From Ardenticatenia bacterium (GTDB taxonomy: Bacteria > Chloroflexota > Anaerolineae > Aggregatilineales > Aggregatilineaceae): a stretch of DNA of 8,769 nt. This document shows, in pieces, positions 1 to 6,066 of this stretch (positions within the stretch are counted from its first letter, which is position 1; each line of letters begins with the position of its first letter). The stretch lies in contig JALSSH010000466.1 of assembly GCA_026984385.1 (NCBI GenBank), forward strand, positions 1 to 8,769, in the 5' to 3' direction. Below the pieces are notes generated by a model. That model made no database searches. It was not told the DNA's origin and was given only the letters and a program-made list of their open reading frames with translations. The translations under genes were made by a program, and so were the position numbers.

Positions 1-12
1 CGGTCACATGCT

Positions 13-31
13 ACGGCGAAACCGTTTTTTT
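13..31 (+). terminator. Weak terminator-like hairpin with T run
   Basis: A 4-bp stem (ACGG at 13-16, CCGT at 22-25) with a 5-base loop runs into seven T's (25-31). It could end transcription of a gene left of the window, but the stem is very short and the T run may be chance. Low confidence. Confidence 0.22.
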
Positions 32-70
32 GGGGGAATATGCCGAAGACCTCCGCGCGTGCTCAGGATG

Positions 71-79
71 TGCTAGAAT
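71..79 (+). promoter_or_regulatory. Candidate extended -10 promoter for ftsW
   Basis: TGCTAGAAT fits an extended -10 element: TG, one base, then TAGAAT at 74-79. No convincing -35 lies about 17 bases upstream, as is usual for extended -10 promoters. A start of transcription near 86 would give a leader of about 28 bases before the ftsW ATG at 114. A similar element, TGATAAAAT, precedes the glycosyltransferase gene at 6544-6552. Sequence match only. Confidence 0.45.
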
Positions 80-113
80 AGCGGCGGCGTTGCGTAACTG
101 AGGCAAACAAGGC

Positions 114-1358
114 ATGGCTGATCATCCGCACTATATCGAAGATGACGATATTTTCGACTATTCCGAGGCCTTCGAGCGCCCGCGTCATCGTCGCGCCTCC
201 CCCTTGGTCGAAGCACCCTCGCTGCGCCCACGTGCACGCCGAGCCGTTTCGAGCGTCGGTGTGGATTTGTATCTGGTGTTGGTGGTTGGGATGCTGTGCG
301 CTGTGGGCCTGCTGATGGTTTATAGCGCCTCCATTGACGTCAGCTACCAAGTGACGGGCAAAGCGGATAGCACAACCTATTTTTTCGTGCGCCAAGCGCG
401 CTCTATGTTAATTGGCGTGATCGTGGCGACCGTTCTGGCTCGCTTGGACTATCACCTGTGGCGACGGTTGGCCGTGCCGATGATGTTGGGGGTGATCCTG
501 TTGCTGGTGGCGGTGTTGCGTTTTGGCAACATTCGCTTTGAGGCCCAGCGTACCCTGATCGAAGGTTCGTTTCAACCTGGGGAGCTGGCAAAATTTACCG
601 TCGTGGTCTATATGGCCGCATGGTTGGCCGCCAAACGCGCGCGGCTGCGCAATGTTTTTTACGGCATCGTCCCTTTTAGCGGGCTGGTCGGCATAATCGC
701 TTTTCTGATCGTGCTCCAACCCGATCTCAGCACCGCTGCAAGCATCCTCGCCACCGCGCTGAGCATGTTTTTTATCGCCGGAGCGGATTTGTTCCAATTG
801 CTGTTGATCGGTGGGGCAATGGGCGCGATCGGTTGGCAGTTGGTCATGCACTTTGACTATGCACGGCTGCGTTTGGAAAATCATTTGCGCGCCGTTGAGG
901 ATTTGACGCAGGCCAGCGACCATGTGCAACAAGCGGTCACCGCTTTTATCAACGGCGGACTGACCGGCGTGGGGTTGGGCGAGGGGCAATTGAAATTTGC
1001 CAACAACCTTCCTTTTCCCCACACCGATAGCATCTTCGCCGTGATAGGGGAGGAGCTGGGGTTGCTGGGGGCGTTTTTTGTCATCGCGCTATACGTGACG
1101 CTGATCTATCGCGGTTTTTTGATCGCGCGCCAAGCGCCGGACGTTTTCGGCGGATTGCTGGTGGCGGGGGTCACGTGCTGGTTGGCCTATGACGCCATGC
1201 TCAATATTGCCGTGATGACGGCGCTTGTGCCGCCCACGGGGGTCCCGCTCCCATTTATCAGCTTTGGCGGATCGAGCTTGGTGGCGGCGCTGGCGGGTGT
1301 TGGCTTGATGCTGAGCGTTTCCCGTGCGGCCAACCGCCAATCCACCCACTCGCATTAA
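114..1358 (+). CDS. ftsW: FtsW, SEDS-family peptidoglycan glycosyltransferase
   Basis: FtsW is the lipid II polymerase of the divisome. It is an integral membrane SEDS protein that works with a class B penicillin-binding protein at the septum. The 414-residue product has a polar, acidic N-terminal tail (about 1-50) followed by hydrophobic segments consistent with the ten-helix SEDS fold. SEDS landmarks are QPGELAK (154-160), QPDLSTA (202-208), INGGLTGVGLG (279-289) and HTDSIFAVIGEELG (303-316); D305 is the expected catalytic aspartate. The C-terminal signature PPTGVPLPFISFGGSS spans 373-388. RodA is the alternative, but the immediate downstream neighbour murG favours FtsW. The ATG at 114 has a modest AGG (101-103) ten bases upstream. 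The gap to murG is 41 bases with no terminator, so the two are probably co-transcribed. Confidence 0.95.
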   Translation: MADHPHYIEDDDIFDYSEAFERPRHRRASPLVEAPSLRPRARRAVSSVGVDLYLVLVVGMLCAVGLLMVYSASIDVSYQVTGKADSTTYFFVRQARSMLIGVIVATVLARLDYHLWRRLAVPMMLGVILLLVAVLRFGNIRFEAQRTLIEGSFQPGELAKFTVVVYMAAWLAAKRARLRNVFYGIVPFSGLVGIIAFLIVLQPDLSTAASILATALSMFFIAGADLFQLLLIGGAMGAIGWQLVMHFDYARLRLENHLRAVEDLTQASDHVQQAVTAFINGGLTGVGLGEGQLKFANNLPFPHTDSIFAVIGEELGLLGAFFVIALYVTLIYRGFLIARQAPDVFGGLLVAGVTCWLAYDAMLNIAVMTALVPPTGVPLPFISFGGSSLVAALAGVGLMLSVSRAANRQSTHSH

Positions 1359-1386
1359 GTTCGCTGACGACACAGCATCTACACAC

Positions 1387-1392
1387 GGAGAG
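1387..1392 (+). promoter_or_regulatory. Shine-Dalgarno site of murG
   Basis: GGAGAG ends seven bases before the GTG at 1400. This supports that GTG as the start of MurG, placing the GGTGG loop at residues 8-12 as is normal for the family. Confidence 0.7.
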
Positions 1393-1399
1393 AACTCAC

Positions 1400-2521
1400 G
1401 TGCGCATTATGATCTCAGCCGGAGGGACCGGCGGCGGCGTTTACCCTGCGTTGGCTGTTTCGGACGCGCTGCGCCGCCTTTTCCCCAATGACCTAAACTT
1501 GACTTTTGTGGGGGCACGTGGTGATATGGCGCGCGATTTGGTCGCGCGCTCAGATGTGCGTTTTGACGGTTATCACGAAGTGTTTGCCGGCCCCCTACAC
1601 GGCTTGCCGCGTCGCCAACAGGCGCTCAGCAGCGCCAAAATCATGTTGGGCGTGGCGCAATCGCTGGCGTTGGCGGCGCGTTTGCGTCCGCAGGTGCTTT
1701 TCCTAACTGGCGGTTGGGTCGGTGTGCCGATGGCGTTGGCTTGCTGGTTGTTGCGCCGCCCGATTGTGATCTACGTGCCGGATATCGAACCCGGGTTGAT
1801 GCTCAAGACGATGGGGCGCTACTTCGCGCGAGCTATCGCTGCCACTGTCGCGGACACGGCGCAATTTTACCCGCCCGCCAAGCGCGTGATCGAAACCGGC
1901 TATCCCTTGCGGCGTGAGCTTTTGAGCGTTTCCCGTCAAGACGCGATCCAAGCGTTGGGGCTAGACCCTGACCGCAAAACGTTGTTGGTTTTCGGCGGCA
2001 GCAGAGGCTCGCGCAGCATCAACGCGGCCATGTTTGGGGCGGCCTCAACGCTGGTGGGAGACGGGCTGCAAATTCTGCACATTTCCGGACGACGTGACTG
2101 GGACTTCGTGCGTGCGCAACATGCCCAACTTAGCGACGCCGAGCGCGCGCATTATCGTATCTTCGACTTCTTGCCGAATATCGGCCAGGCTTTTGCGGCG
2201 GCAGATTTGGTGATCAGCCGAGCGGGGGCGGCCACGCTGGCCGAATATCCGCTTTTTGGGTTGCCTGCGATCCTCGTTCCCTATCCTCACGCCTGGCGCT
2301 ATCAGCGCGTTAACGCGGATTGGCTGGCCGAACGCGGGGCCGCAATTCGCTTGGACGACGAGCGTTTGCAAGACGAGCTATTGCCCACCGTGCAGTCGGT
2401 GCTCAACGACGAGGCGCGCCTCGCGGAAATGCGCCAGGCGGCGCGTGCGTTGCGGCGCACGGACGGCGCGGAGAACATCGCGCGGTTGCTTGCACAAGTG
2501 GCCGGGCACGGGGCAGACTAA
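1400..2521 (+). CDS. murG: MurG-type UDP-GlcNAc:lipid I N-acetylglucosaminyltransferase, divergent acceptor site
   Basis: MurG is a peripheral GT-B (GT28) enzyme on the inner membrane face. It transfers GlcNAc from UDP-GlcNAc to lipid I, making lipid II. The 373-residue length is normal. The C-terminal donor half is classical: GGSRGSRSIN (199-208), the S-RAGAATLAE stretch with R274 and E282, and YQRVNA with Q302 and N305. The N-terminal acceptor half is odd. The first glycine loop reads GGTGGGVYP (8-16), with Gly13 where the family has His. GGYVS is GGWVG (104-108). The conserved HEQN is replaced by YVPD (125-128), followed by IEPGL. I believe related Chloroflexota proteins share such changes, but this is from memory. 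Position between ftsW and murC supports the MurG assignment; a glycosyltransferase using a modified lipid acceptor is the alternative. Translation starts at GTG. Confidence 0.9.
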   Translation: MRIMISAGGTGGGVYPALAVSDALRRLFPNDLNLTFVGARGDMARDLVARSDVRFDGYHEVFAGPLHGLPRRQQALSSAKIMLGVAQSLALAARLRPQVLFLTGGWVGVPMALACWLLRRPIVIYVPDIEPGLMLKTMGRYFARAIAATVADTAQFYPPAKRVIETGYPLRRELLSVSRQDAIQALGLDPDRKTLLVFGGSRGSRSINAAMFGAASTLVGDGLQILHISGRRDWDFVRAQHAQLSDAERAHYRIFDFLPNIGQAFAAADLVISRAGAATLAEYPLFGLPAILVPYPHAWRYQRVNADWLAERGAAIRLDDERLQDELLPTVQSVLNDEARLAEMRQAARALRRTDGAENIARLLAQVAGHGAD

Positions 2522-2527
2522 GCGCGG

Positions 2528-2555
2528 TTGCCCCCTTGTGTAAACAGCATACAAT
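2528..2555 (+). promoter_or_regulatory. Candidate internal promoter before the CvpA-like gene
   Basis: TTGCCC (2528-2533, four of six matches to TTGACA) and TACAAT (2550-2555) are separated by 16 bases, a plausible sigma-70-type pair. It begins seven bases after the murG stop and would give a leader of about 100 bases before the ATG at 2663. That leader contains two short hairpins: TCGGC/GCCGA at 2611-2629, and ATTGC/GCAAT at 2633-2645 just before the ribosome-binding site. A second -10-like string, TATACT (2606-2611), has no matching -35. The murG-to-2663 gap of 141 bases holds nothing else I can support and no T-run terminator. Confidence 0.4.
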
Positions 2556-2662
2556 ACAAGCGTTGGCGATATGCAGTTCGCAAGGGGTTGGCCGTATCCT
2601 GAAAATATACTCGGCGCGAACAAAGCCGACGCATTGCGGCGCAATAGGCGGAGAAATTAGCG

Positions 2663-3187
2663 ATGATGCAGCTATGGGTGTTCCTGGCGATTATGATGAG
2701 CATGTTTGCCGCCATCGGCTTTATGCGCGGTTACACCAAAGAGCTGGTAGCGATGGCCGGTTTGGTGTTGGCGCTTTTTACGCTCAAGCAATTTGAATTG
2801 CTGGTGATCGACCCGCTGGCGGGTGGCAAGCAGTCCAGCAAATTTTACCTTCAAGCCGCCATCCTTATCGTGATGGCTTTTTTCTCCTACCAAACACCAA
2901 CAGAAACGTTCGCCAAGCTGCCGGATCGCAAAGGCTTCCAAGATGGTGTGCTGGGCTTTTTGGTCGGCGCGTTCAACGGCTATCTACTTTTCGGGTCGTT
3001 ATGGTGGTATATGGACACGCTCGAATATCCCTTCAGCCCCAACATCATCGCCCCGCTAGACCCTGCTTCCACCAGCGCCAAAATGGTTGATATGTTGCCG
3101 CTCACTTGGCTGTTGAGCGGTGACGGGAGCGTGCTCTCGCTGTTGATGATCGGCTGCTTTGTCTTTATTATCGTGGTGGTGGTATGA
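2663..3187 (+). CDS. CvpA-family-like small membrane protein
   Basis: A 174-residue, very hydrophobic protein with about five predicted membrane segments (roughly 3-20, 27-45, 62-76, 94-117 and 156-174). The start resembles the CvpA (colicin V production) family: a hydrophobic helix, then GFMRGYTKE (19-27), matching the family's G-F-x-R-G-x-x-x-E pattern, then a second helix. DGVLGFLVGAFNGYLLFG (94-111) resembles the second conserved CvpA block. CvpA proteins are inner-membrane proteins linked to envelope function, but their biochemical role is unsettled. The protein ends inside a helix (last residues IIVVVV) with no tail. GGAG at 2650-2653 lies nine bases before the ATG; the next codon is also ATG. 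Its stop overlaps the murC start (ATGA at 3184-3187), implying translational coupling and perhaps a role in precursor supply. I know no standard dcw gene of this type at this position. Confidence 0.72.
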   Translation: MMQLWVFLAIMMSMFAAIGFMRGYTKELVAMAGLVLALFTLKQFELLVIDPLAGGKQSSKFYLQAAILIVMAFFSYQTPTETFAKLPDRKGFQDGVLGFLVGAFNGYLLFGSLWWYMDTLEYPFSPNIIAPLDPASTSAKMVDMLPLTWLLSGDGSVLSLLMIGCFVFIIVVVV

Positions 3188-4608
3188 CCGAGCACACCCT
3201 TTCCCCAGGTCAGCATATCCACATCATCGGCATCGGCGGCTTTGGCATGTCCGCTATCGCGCGCGTGCTGCTCGCACGCGGCTACACCGTCAGCGGGTCG
3301 GATTTGCGCCGCAACGCTCTCACCGACGCGCTGGCCGAAACCGGAGCGCAGGTTGTCCAGGGACACGCGGCGGAAAACATCGCGGGCGCGGACGTGGTGA
3401 TCGCTACCTCGGCAGCCGGCGAAGACAATCCCGAGATCGTCGCGGCGCGAGCGGCTGGCGTGCCGGTGCTACGACGTAGGGAGGCACTCGGTGCGCTGTT
3501 GGCGGACAAGATCGGCGTGGCGATAGCCGGAACGCACGGCAAAACGACCACCTCCGCGCTGGCTGTGCACGTGTTGCGCGCCGCCGACTTGTCCCCTTCG
3601 TATATTGTGGGGGGCGTGTTGTGCGGGACAGGCACAAACGCGGGCGTCGGGCACGGGCCGCATTTTGTGATTGAAGCGGACGAGTACGACCGCATGTTTT
3701 TGGGGCTTTCGCCGCGCTACGCCATCCTGACCACTATCGAGCATGACCATCCGGACTGTTTTCCAACCTTTGACGATGTGCGCGCCGCGTTTGCGGAATT
3801 CGTGGCCCGTATTCCCGCCGACGGCCTGTTGATCGCCTGCGCCGACGACCCCACCGTGCGTACCCTGGCAAAGGAGCGAGAAGCAACGGGGGGCGCAGTC
3901 GTCTACTACGGGCTGGGCGAGGATTTACCCGCCGAGACCTGGCGTGCAGACGAGATCGCCGCTGAAGCGGACGGGATGCACTTTTACGTCTGGCGCGGCG
4001 AACGCTCTGTTGGCGGTATCCGTCTGACGCTGCACGGGCGGCACAACGTCGCCAACGCGCTGGGCGTCATGGCGTTGGCGGATGCGCTCGGCATTTCTTT
4101 TGAGCGTACCCGCACCGCGTTGGCACATTTTGCGGGCACACAGCGCCGCGCCGAACTGTTGGGGCAGGCTACGGGCGTTTCCGTGATCAGTGATTACGCG
4201 CATCACCCTACCGCAATCCGCGTCACGCTCCAAGCCTTCCGCCAGCGTCCGGACGTGCGGGAGCTGTGGGCGGTTTGGCAGCCGCACACCTACGGACGAA
4301 TGCGTGCGTTGGCCGATGAGTTTGCGGGCGCGTTTGCCGCAGCGGATCACGCCCTGGTTACCGATGTCTACTCGGTGCGCGAGCAGCCGAGCGAAGGGCT
4401 AGACGCTCCCCAAATAGCCGAGCGCATCGCCCAAAGCGGACATCCGGACGCACGCTATAGCGGCGATCTGGAGGCGACCGCGCGCTTGCTGGCCGCCGAG
4501 GTGCGTTCGGGTGACGCCGTGTTGATCCTTTCCGCTGGTGATGCGCCGCGTGTAGGCGCATTGTTGTTGAAAGCTTTGCGCCAACGCGAGCAGCCTTCCG
4601 ATGCCTGA
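3184..4608 (+). CDS. murC: UDP-N-acetylmuramate--L-alanine ligase MurC
   Basis: MurC is the cytoplasmic ATP-dependent ligase that adds the first amino acid, normally L-Ala, to UDP-MurNAc. The 474-residue product shows the three Mur ligase domains in order. The N-terminal UDP-binding loop is IHIIGIGGFGMSAIA (12-26). The ATP P-loop is AGTHGKTTT (115-123). The central block is EADEYD (164-169), with TTIEHDHPDCF (183-193). HGRHNVANA is at 284-292, and the C-terminal domain carries DYAHHPTAI (337-345), QPHTY (366-370) and LSAGD (449-453). EADEYD differs from the commoner MurC EADESD and recalls the murein-tripeptide ligase Mpl, but GIGGFGMSA is MurC-like rather than Mpl-like. It overlaps the CvpA-like gene by four bases (ATGA) and murB by eight, so translation of the three is probably coupled. 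Confidence 0.95.
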   Translation: MTEHTLSPGQHIHIIGIGGFGMSAIARVLLARGYTVSGSDLRRNALTDALAETGAQVVQGHAAENIAGADVVIATSAAGEDNPEIVAARAAGVPVLRRREALGALLADKIGVAIAGTHGKTTTSALAVHVLRAADLSPSYIVGGVLCGTGTNAGVGHGPHFVIEADEYDRMFLGLSPRYAILTTIEHDHPDCFPTFDDVRAAFAEFVARIPADGLLIACADDPTVRTLAKEREATGGAVVYYGLGEDLPAETWRADEIAAEADGMHFYVWRGERSVGGIRLTLHGRHNVANALGVMALADALGISFERTRTALAHFAGTQRRAELLGQATGVSVISDYAHHPTAIRVTLQAFRQRPDVRELWAVWQPHTYGRMRALADEFAGAFAAADHALVTDVYSVREQPSEGLDAPQIAERIAQSGHPDARYSGDLEATARLLAAEVRSGDAVLILSAGDAPRVGALLLKALRQREQPSDA

Positions 4609-5551
4609 CCCGTATTTCCCTCTAGCAGAGCGTTTTGGCGAGGCGCTCAAGCGCGATGAGCCGCTTTCGCGTTATACGGTGGCGCGTCTGGGCGGCCCTG
4701 CCGACGCGCTGCTGACCGTGCACAGTGCCGCCGAACTGGCCGAAGCCGCGACGTTGGCGCAAGAAAGCGGCGTGTCCTGGGTGGTGCTGGGCGGCGGGGC
4801 TAATGTGTTGGTGGCCGACGCAGGTTTTCGCGGCTTGGTCATCATCAACCGCGCAGATGCCGTGCAGCTCCAAGCCGACGGGCGCGTAAACGCGGAAAGC
4901 GGCGCCAGTCTTTCCACTTTGGCGCGCAAGTGCATTGCCCAGGGCCTGGCGGGGTTGGAGTGGGCGGTGAGCATCCCGGGCACGGTCGGCGGCGCGGCGA
5001 TCAACAACGCGGGCGCGCATGGCGGCGATATGGCCTCGGTGGTGCGCTGGGTGGAGCTGCTCAACGTGCAAGGGGCGCTGCGCCCGCACGTGGAAGTTTG
5101 GAGCGCCGCGCAAATGCGCTATGCCTATCGCCACTCCGCGCTAAAGGGAGCGCACGGGCAATATGTGTTGCTCAGCGTGGCGTTGCGCTTGACCCCGAAC
5201 CACGATCCGGAGCAGCTTGGCGCGCGTGCCGATGCGTTTGTGGCACATCGCAAGCGTACTCAGCCGCCCGGGGCCTCGCTGGGGAGCATTTTCAAAAATC
5301 CGCCCAACGATTACGCCGGACGTTTGATCGAGGCGGCGGGGTTGAAGGGAAAAAGCCTCGGCGGGGTGCAAATCTCACCGGTGCACGCCAATTTCATCCT
5401 CAACGCGGGGGAGGGCACGGCGCGGGACTATCGCCGCTTGATGATGTTGGCACAACGCACCGTGCGCGAAAAATTCGGCGTGACGCTGGAGCCGGAGATC
5501 GAGCTGCTCGGCGATTGGGACGAGGACACGCCCACACCACCCGCGCCTTGA
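4601..5551 (+). CDS. murB: UDP-N-acetylenolpyruvoylglucosamine reductase MurB (type II)
   Basis: MurB is the cytoplasmic FAD- and NADPH-dependent enzyme that reduces UDP-GlcNAc-enolpyruvate to UDP-MurNAc, the substrate of the upstream MurC. The 316-residue protein has the FAD-binding domain with [11 protein letters not shown] (25-35), [10 protein letters not shown] (64-73) and [19 protein letters not shown] (124-142). The substrate domain has YRHS (176-179), SLGSIFKNP (226-234), [12 protein letters not shown] (239-250) and VHANFILN (261-268). Candidate catalytic residues are R177, S229 (proton donor) and E299 in LEPEIELLG. This layout is the shorter type II MurB, typical of Gram-positives and many non-proteobacteria. 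GGGAN replaces the commoner GGGSN. The C-terminus carries an acidic, proline-rich tail ([12 protein letters not shown]). The start ATG lies inside the end of murC, and no ftsQ or other dcw gene follows. Confidence 0.95.
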   Translation: MPDPYFPLAERFGEALKRDEPLSRYTVARLGGPADALLTVHSAAELAEAATLAQESGVSWVVLGGGANVLVADAGFRGLVIINRADAVQLQADGRVNAESGASLSTLARKCIAQGLAGLEWAVSIPGTVGGAAINNAGAHGGDMASVVRWVELLNVQGALRPHVEVWSAAQMRYAYRHSALKGAHGQYVLLSVALRLTPNHDPEQLGARADAFVAHRKRTQPPGASLGSIFKNPPNDYAGRLIEAAGLKGKSLGGVQISPVHANFILNAGEGTARDYRRLMMLAQRTVREKFGVTLEPEIELLGDWDEDTPTPPAP

Positions 5552-5559
5552 GACAACAC

Positions 5560-5576
5560 GCACGAGCCGCGCGTGC
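5560..5576. terminator. Possible hairpin between convergent murB and mazG-like genes
   Basis: GCACG (5560-5564) and CGTGC (5572-5576) can pair around a 7-base loop in the 45-base gap between the two convergent stops. Neither strand has a T run after it, so it is at best a weak bidirectional terminator. Confidence 0.28.
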
Positions 5577-5596
5577 TATCTACTGTGCGGCAAATC

Positions 5597-5935
5597 TTAC
5601 TCCACAAGCGAAGATCCATCGGCATCACTTGGTGGGAGATCCCACTGGCGTTTGTAGTTGACCGCCAGTTTGTCCAAAATCGCTTGCTCCAAGTCAATTT
5701 CCGCGACGCTTGCCAGTTGCAACAAATATAGCGCCACGTCTGCCAGCTCGGCGGCCAGTGCCTCCCGATCGGCGATTTTTTCTCCCCATTGAAAATGCTC
5801 CAACACTTCCGCCGCCTCGATGGTGAGCGAAATGGCGATGTTGCGCGGTGTCTGTTGACGTGGGGATTGTGGCGCGTACCAACCTTTGGCTTGCACGAAA
5901 GCGTGCATCTTGCGCGTTAGTTCGGCAATATTCAT
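5597..5935 (-). CDS. MazG-like nucleotide pyrophosphohydrolase (RS21-C6/dCTPase type)
   Basis: A 112-residue all-alpha NTP pyrophosphohydrolase of the MazG-like superfamily, of the kind that hydrolyses (d)NTPs to the monophosphate and pyrophosphate, often as nucleotide-pool house-cleaning. The Mg-binding signature ExxE-(19)-ExxD is intact: E40-A-A-E43 and E63-L-A-D66. TPRNIAISLTIEAAEVLEHF (29-48) followed by QW and ADVALYLLQLA (65-75) resemble the RS21-C6/dCTP pyrophosphatase branch; substrate preference cannot be read from sequence. I start at the ATG at 5935. An upstream in-frame ATG (6055) would add 40 residues unlike the family and would lie upstream of the candidate promoter at 6006-6011. 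No strong Shine-Dalgarno precedes 5935. The C-terminal tail (about 100-112) is polar. The gene is convergent with murB and divergent from the unrecognised gene at 6067. Confidence 0.88.
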   Translation of the reverse strand: MNIAELTRKMHAFVQAKGWYAPQSPRQQTPRNIAISLTIEAAEVLEHFQWGEKIADREALAAELADVALYLLQLASVAEIDLEQAILDKLAVNYKRQWDLPPSDADGSSLVE

Positions 5936-6004
5936 CTTCGGCTCGCTGACTATGAAAATTCCGCGATTTGGTGCTTCATATTCGCCTCGCCTGAGGCTGT
6001 ACGC

Positions 6005-6010
6005 TATTAT
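6005..6010 (+). promoter_or_regulatory. Candidate -10 of the unrecognised gene, overlapping the opposite -10
   Basis: The + strand reads TATTAT in the same place as the - strand TATAAT, so together they form the symmetric string TATTATA (6005-6011). Transcription would start near 6017, giving a leader of about 50 bases before the GTG at 6067. The -35 is weak (TTCGCC at 5981-5986, spacing 18). Confidence 0.38.
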
Positions 6011-6011
6011 A
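6006..6011 (-). promoter_or_regulatory. Candidate -10 of the mazG-like gene
   Basis: The - strand reads TATAAT, a perfect -10 consensus. Transcription would start near 5999, giving a leader of about 64 bases before the ATG at 5935. The best -35 at 17-base spacing (6029-6034, TGTTGC on the - strand) is weak. Confidence 0.5.
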
Positions 6012-6043
6012 GCCGTGCCGTCGGGTGCGCAACAGCGCCTTTG

Positions 6044-6052
6044 TAAGGAGGA
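6044..6052 (+). promoter_or_regulatory. Strong Shine-Dalgarno with unusually long spacing
   Basis: TAAGGAGGA is a near-complete match to the anti-Shine-Dalgarno end of 16S rRNA. The only usable start for the downstream frame is GTG at 6067, because an in-frame TAG (6061-6063) lies just before it. That leaves 15 bases between AGGAGG and the start, longer than the usual 5-9. No ATG, GTG or TTG lies at normal spacing in any frame. Confidence 0.6.
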
Positions 6053-6066
6053 CAAAGCGTTAGACC

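Noticed and set aside
1..101. C-terminal end of an upstream gene (all three + frames are open, with stops at 74-76, 79-81 and 99-101)
   Set aside because: None of the three short peptides resembles the end of murD, mraY or another expected gene, and base composition by codon position does not favour one frame.
408..1022. 204-codon open frame on the - strand, opposite ftsW
   Set aside because: It is antisense to a well-supported SEDS protein. Its composition is rich in His, Gln and Arg, as expected of a shadow frame in GC-rich DNA, with no family motif.
1436..1438. MurG as a pseudogene because of the lost histidine
   Set aside because: The frame is full length, the donor site is intact, and it sits in a tight operon; the substitutions look like lineage divergence rather than decay.
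2320..2796. 158-codon + strand frame bridging the end of murG, the gap and the CvpA-like gene
   Set aside because: It overlaps two better genes in another frame and its sequence is Arg/Gly/Ala-rich low-complexity with no motif.
4930..5661. 243-codon + strand frame across murB and the end of the MazG-like gene
   Set aside because: Shadow frame: very Gly/Arg/Ala-rich, no motif, and it covers conserved parts of MurB and the 3' end of a convergent gene.
5936..6055. 40-residue N-terminal extension of the MazG-like protein from ATG 6055
   Set aside because: The extension does not resemble the family, and its start lies upstream of the TATAAT at 6006-6011, so the transcript would not include it.
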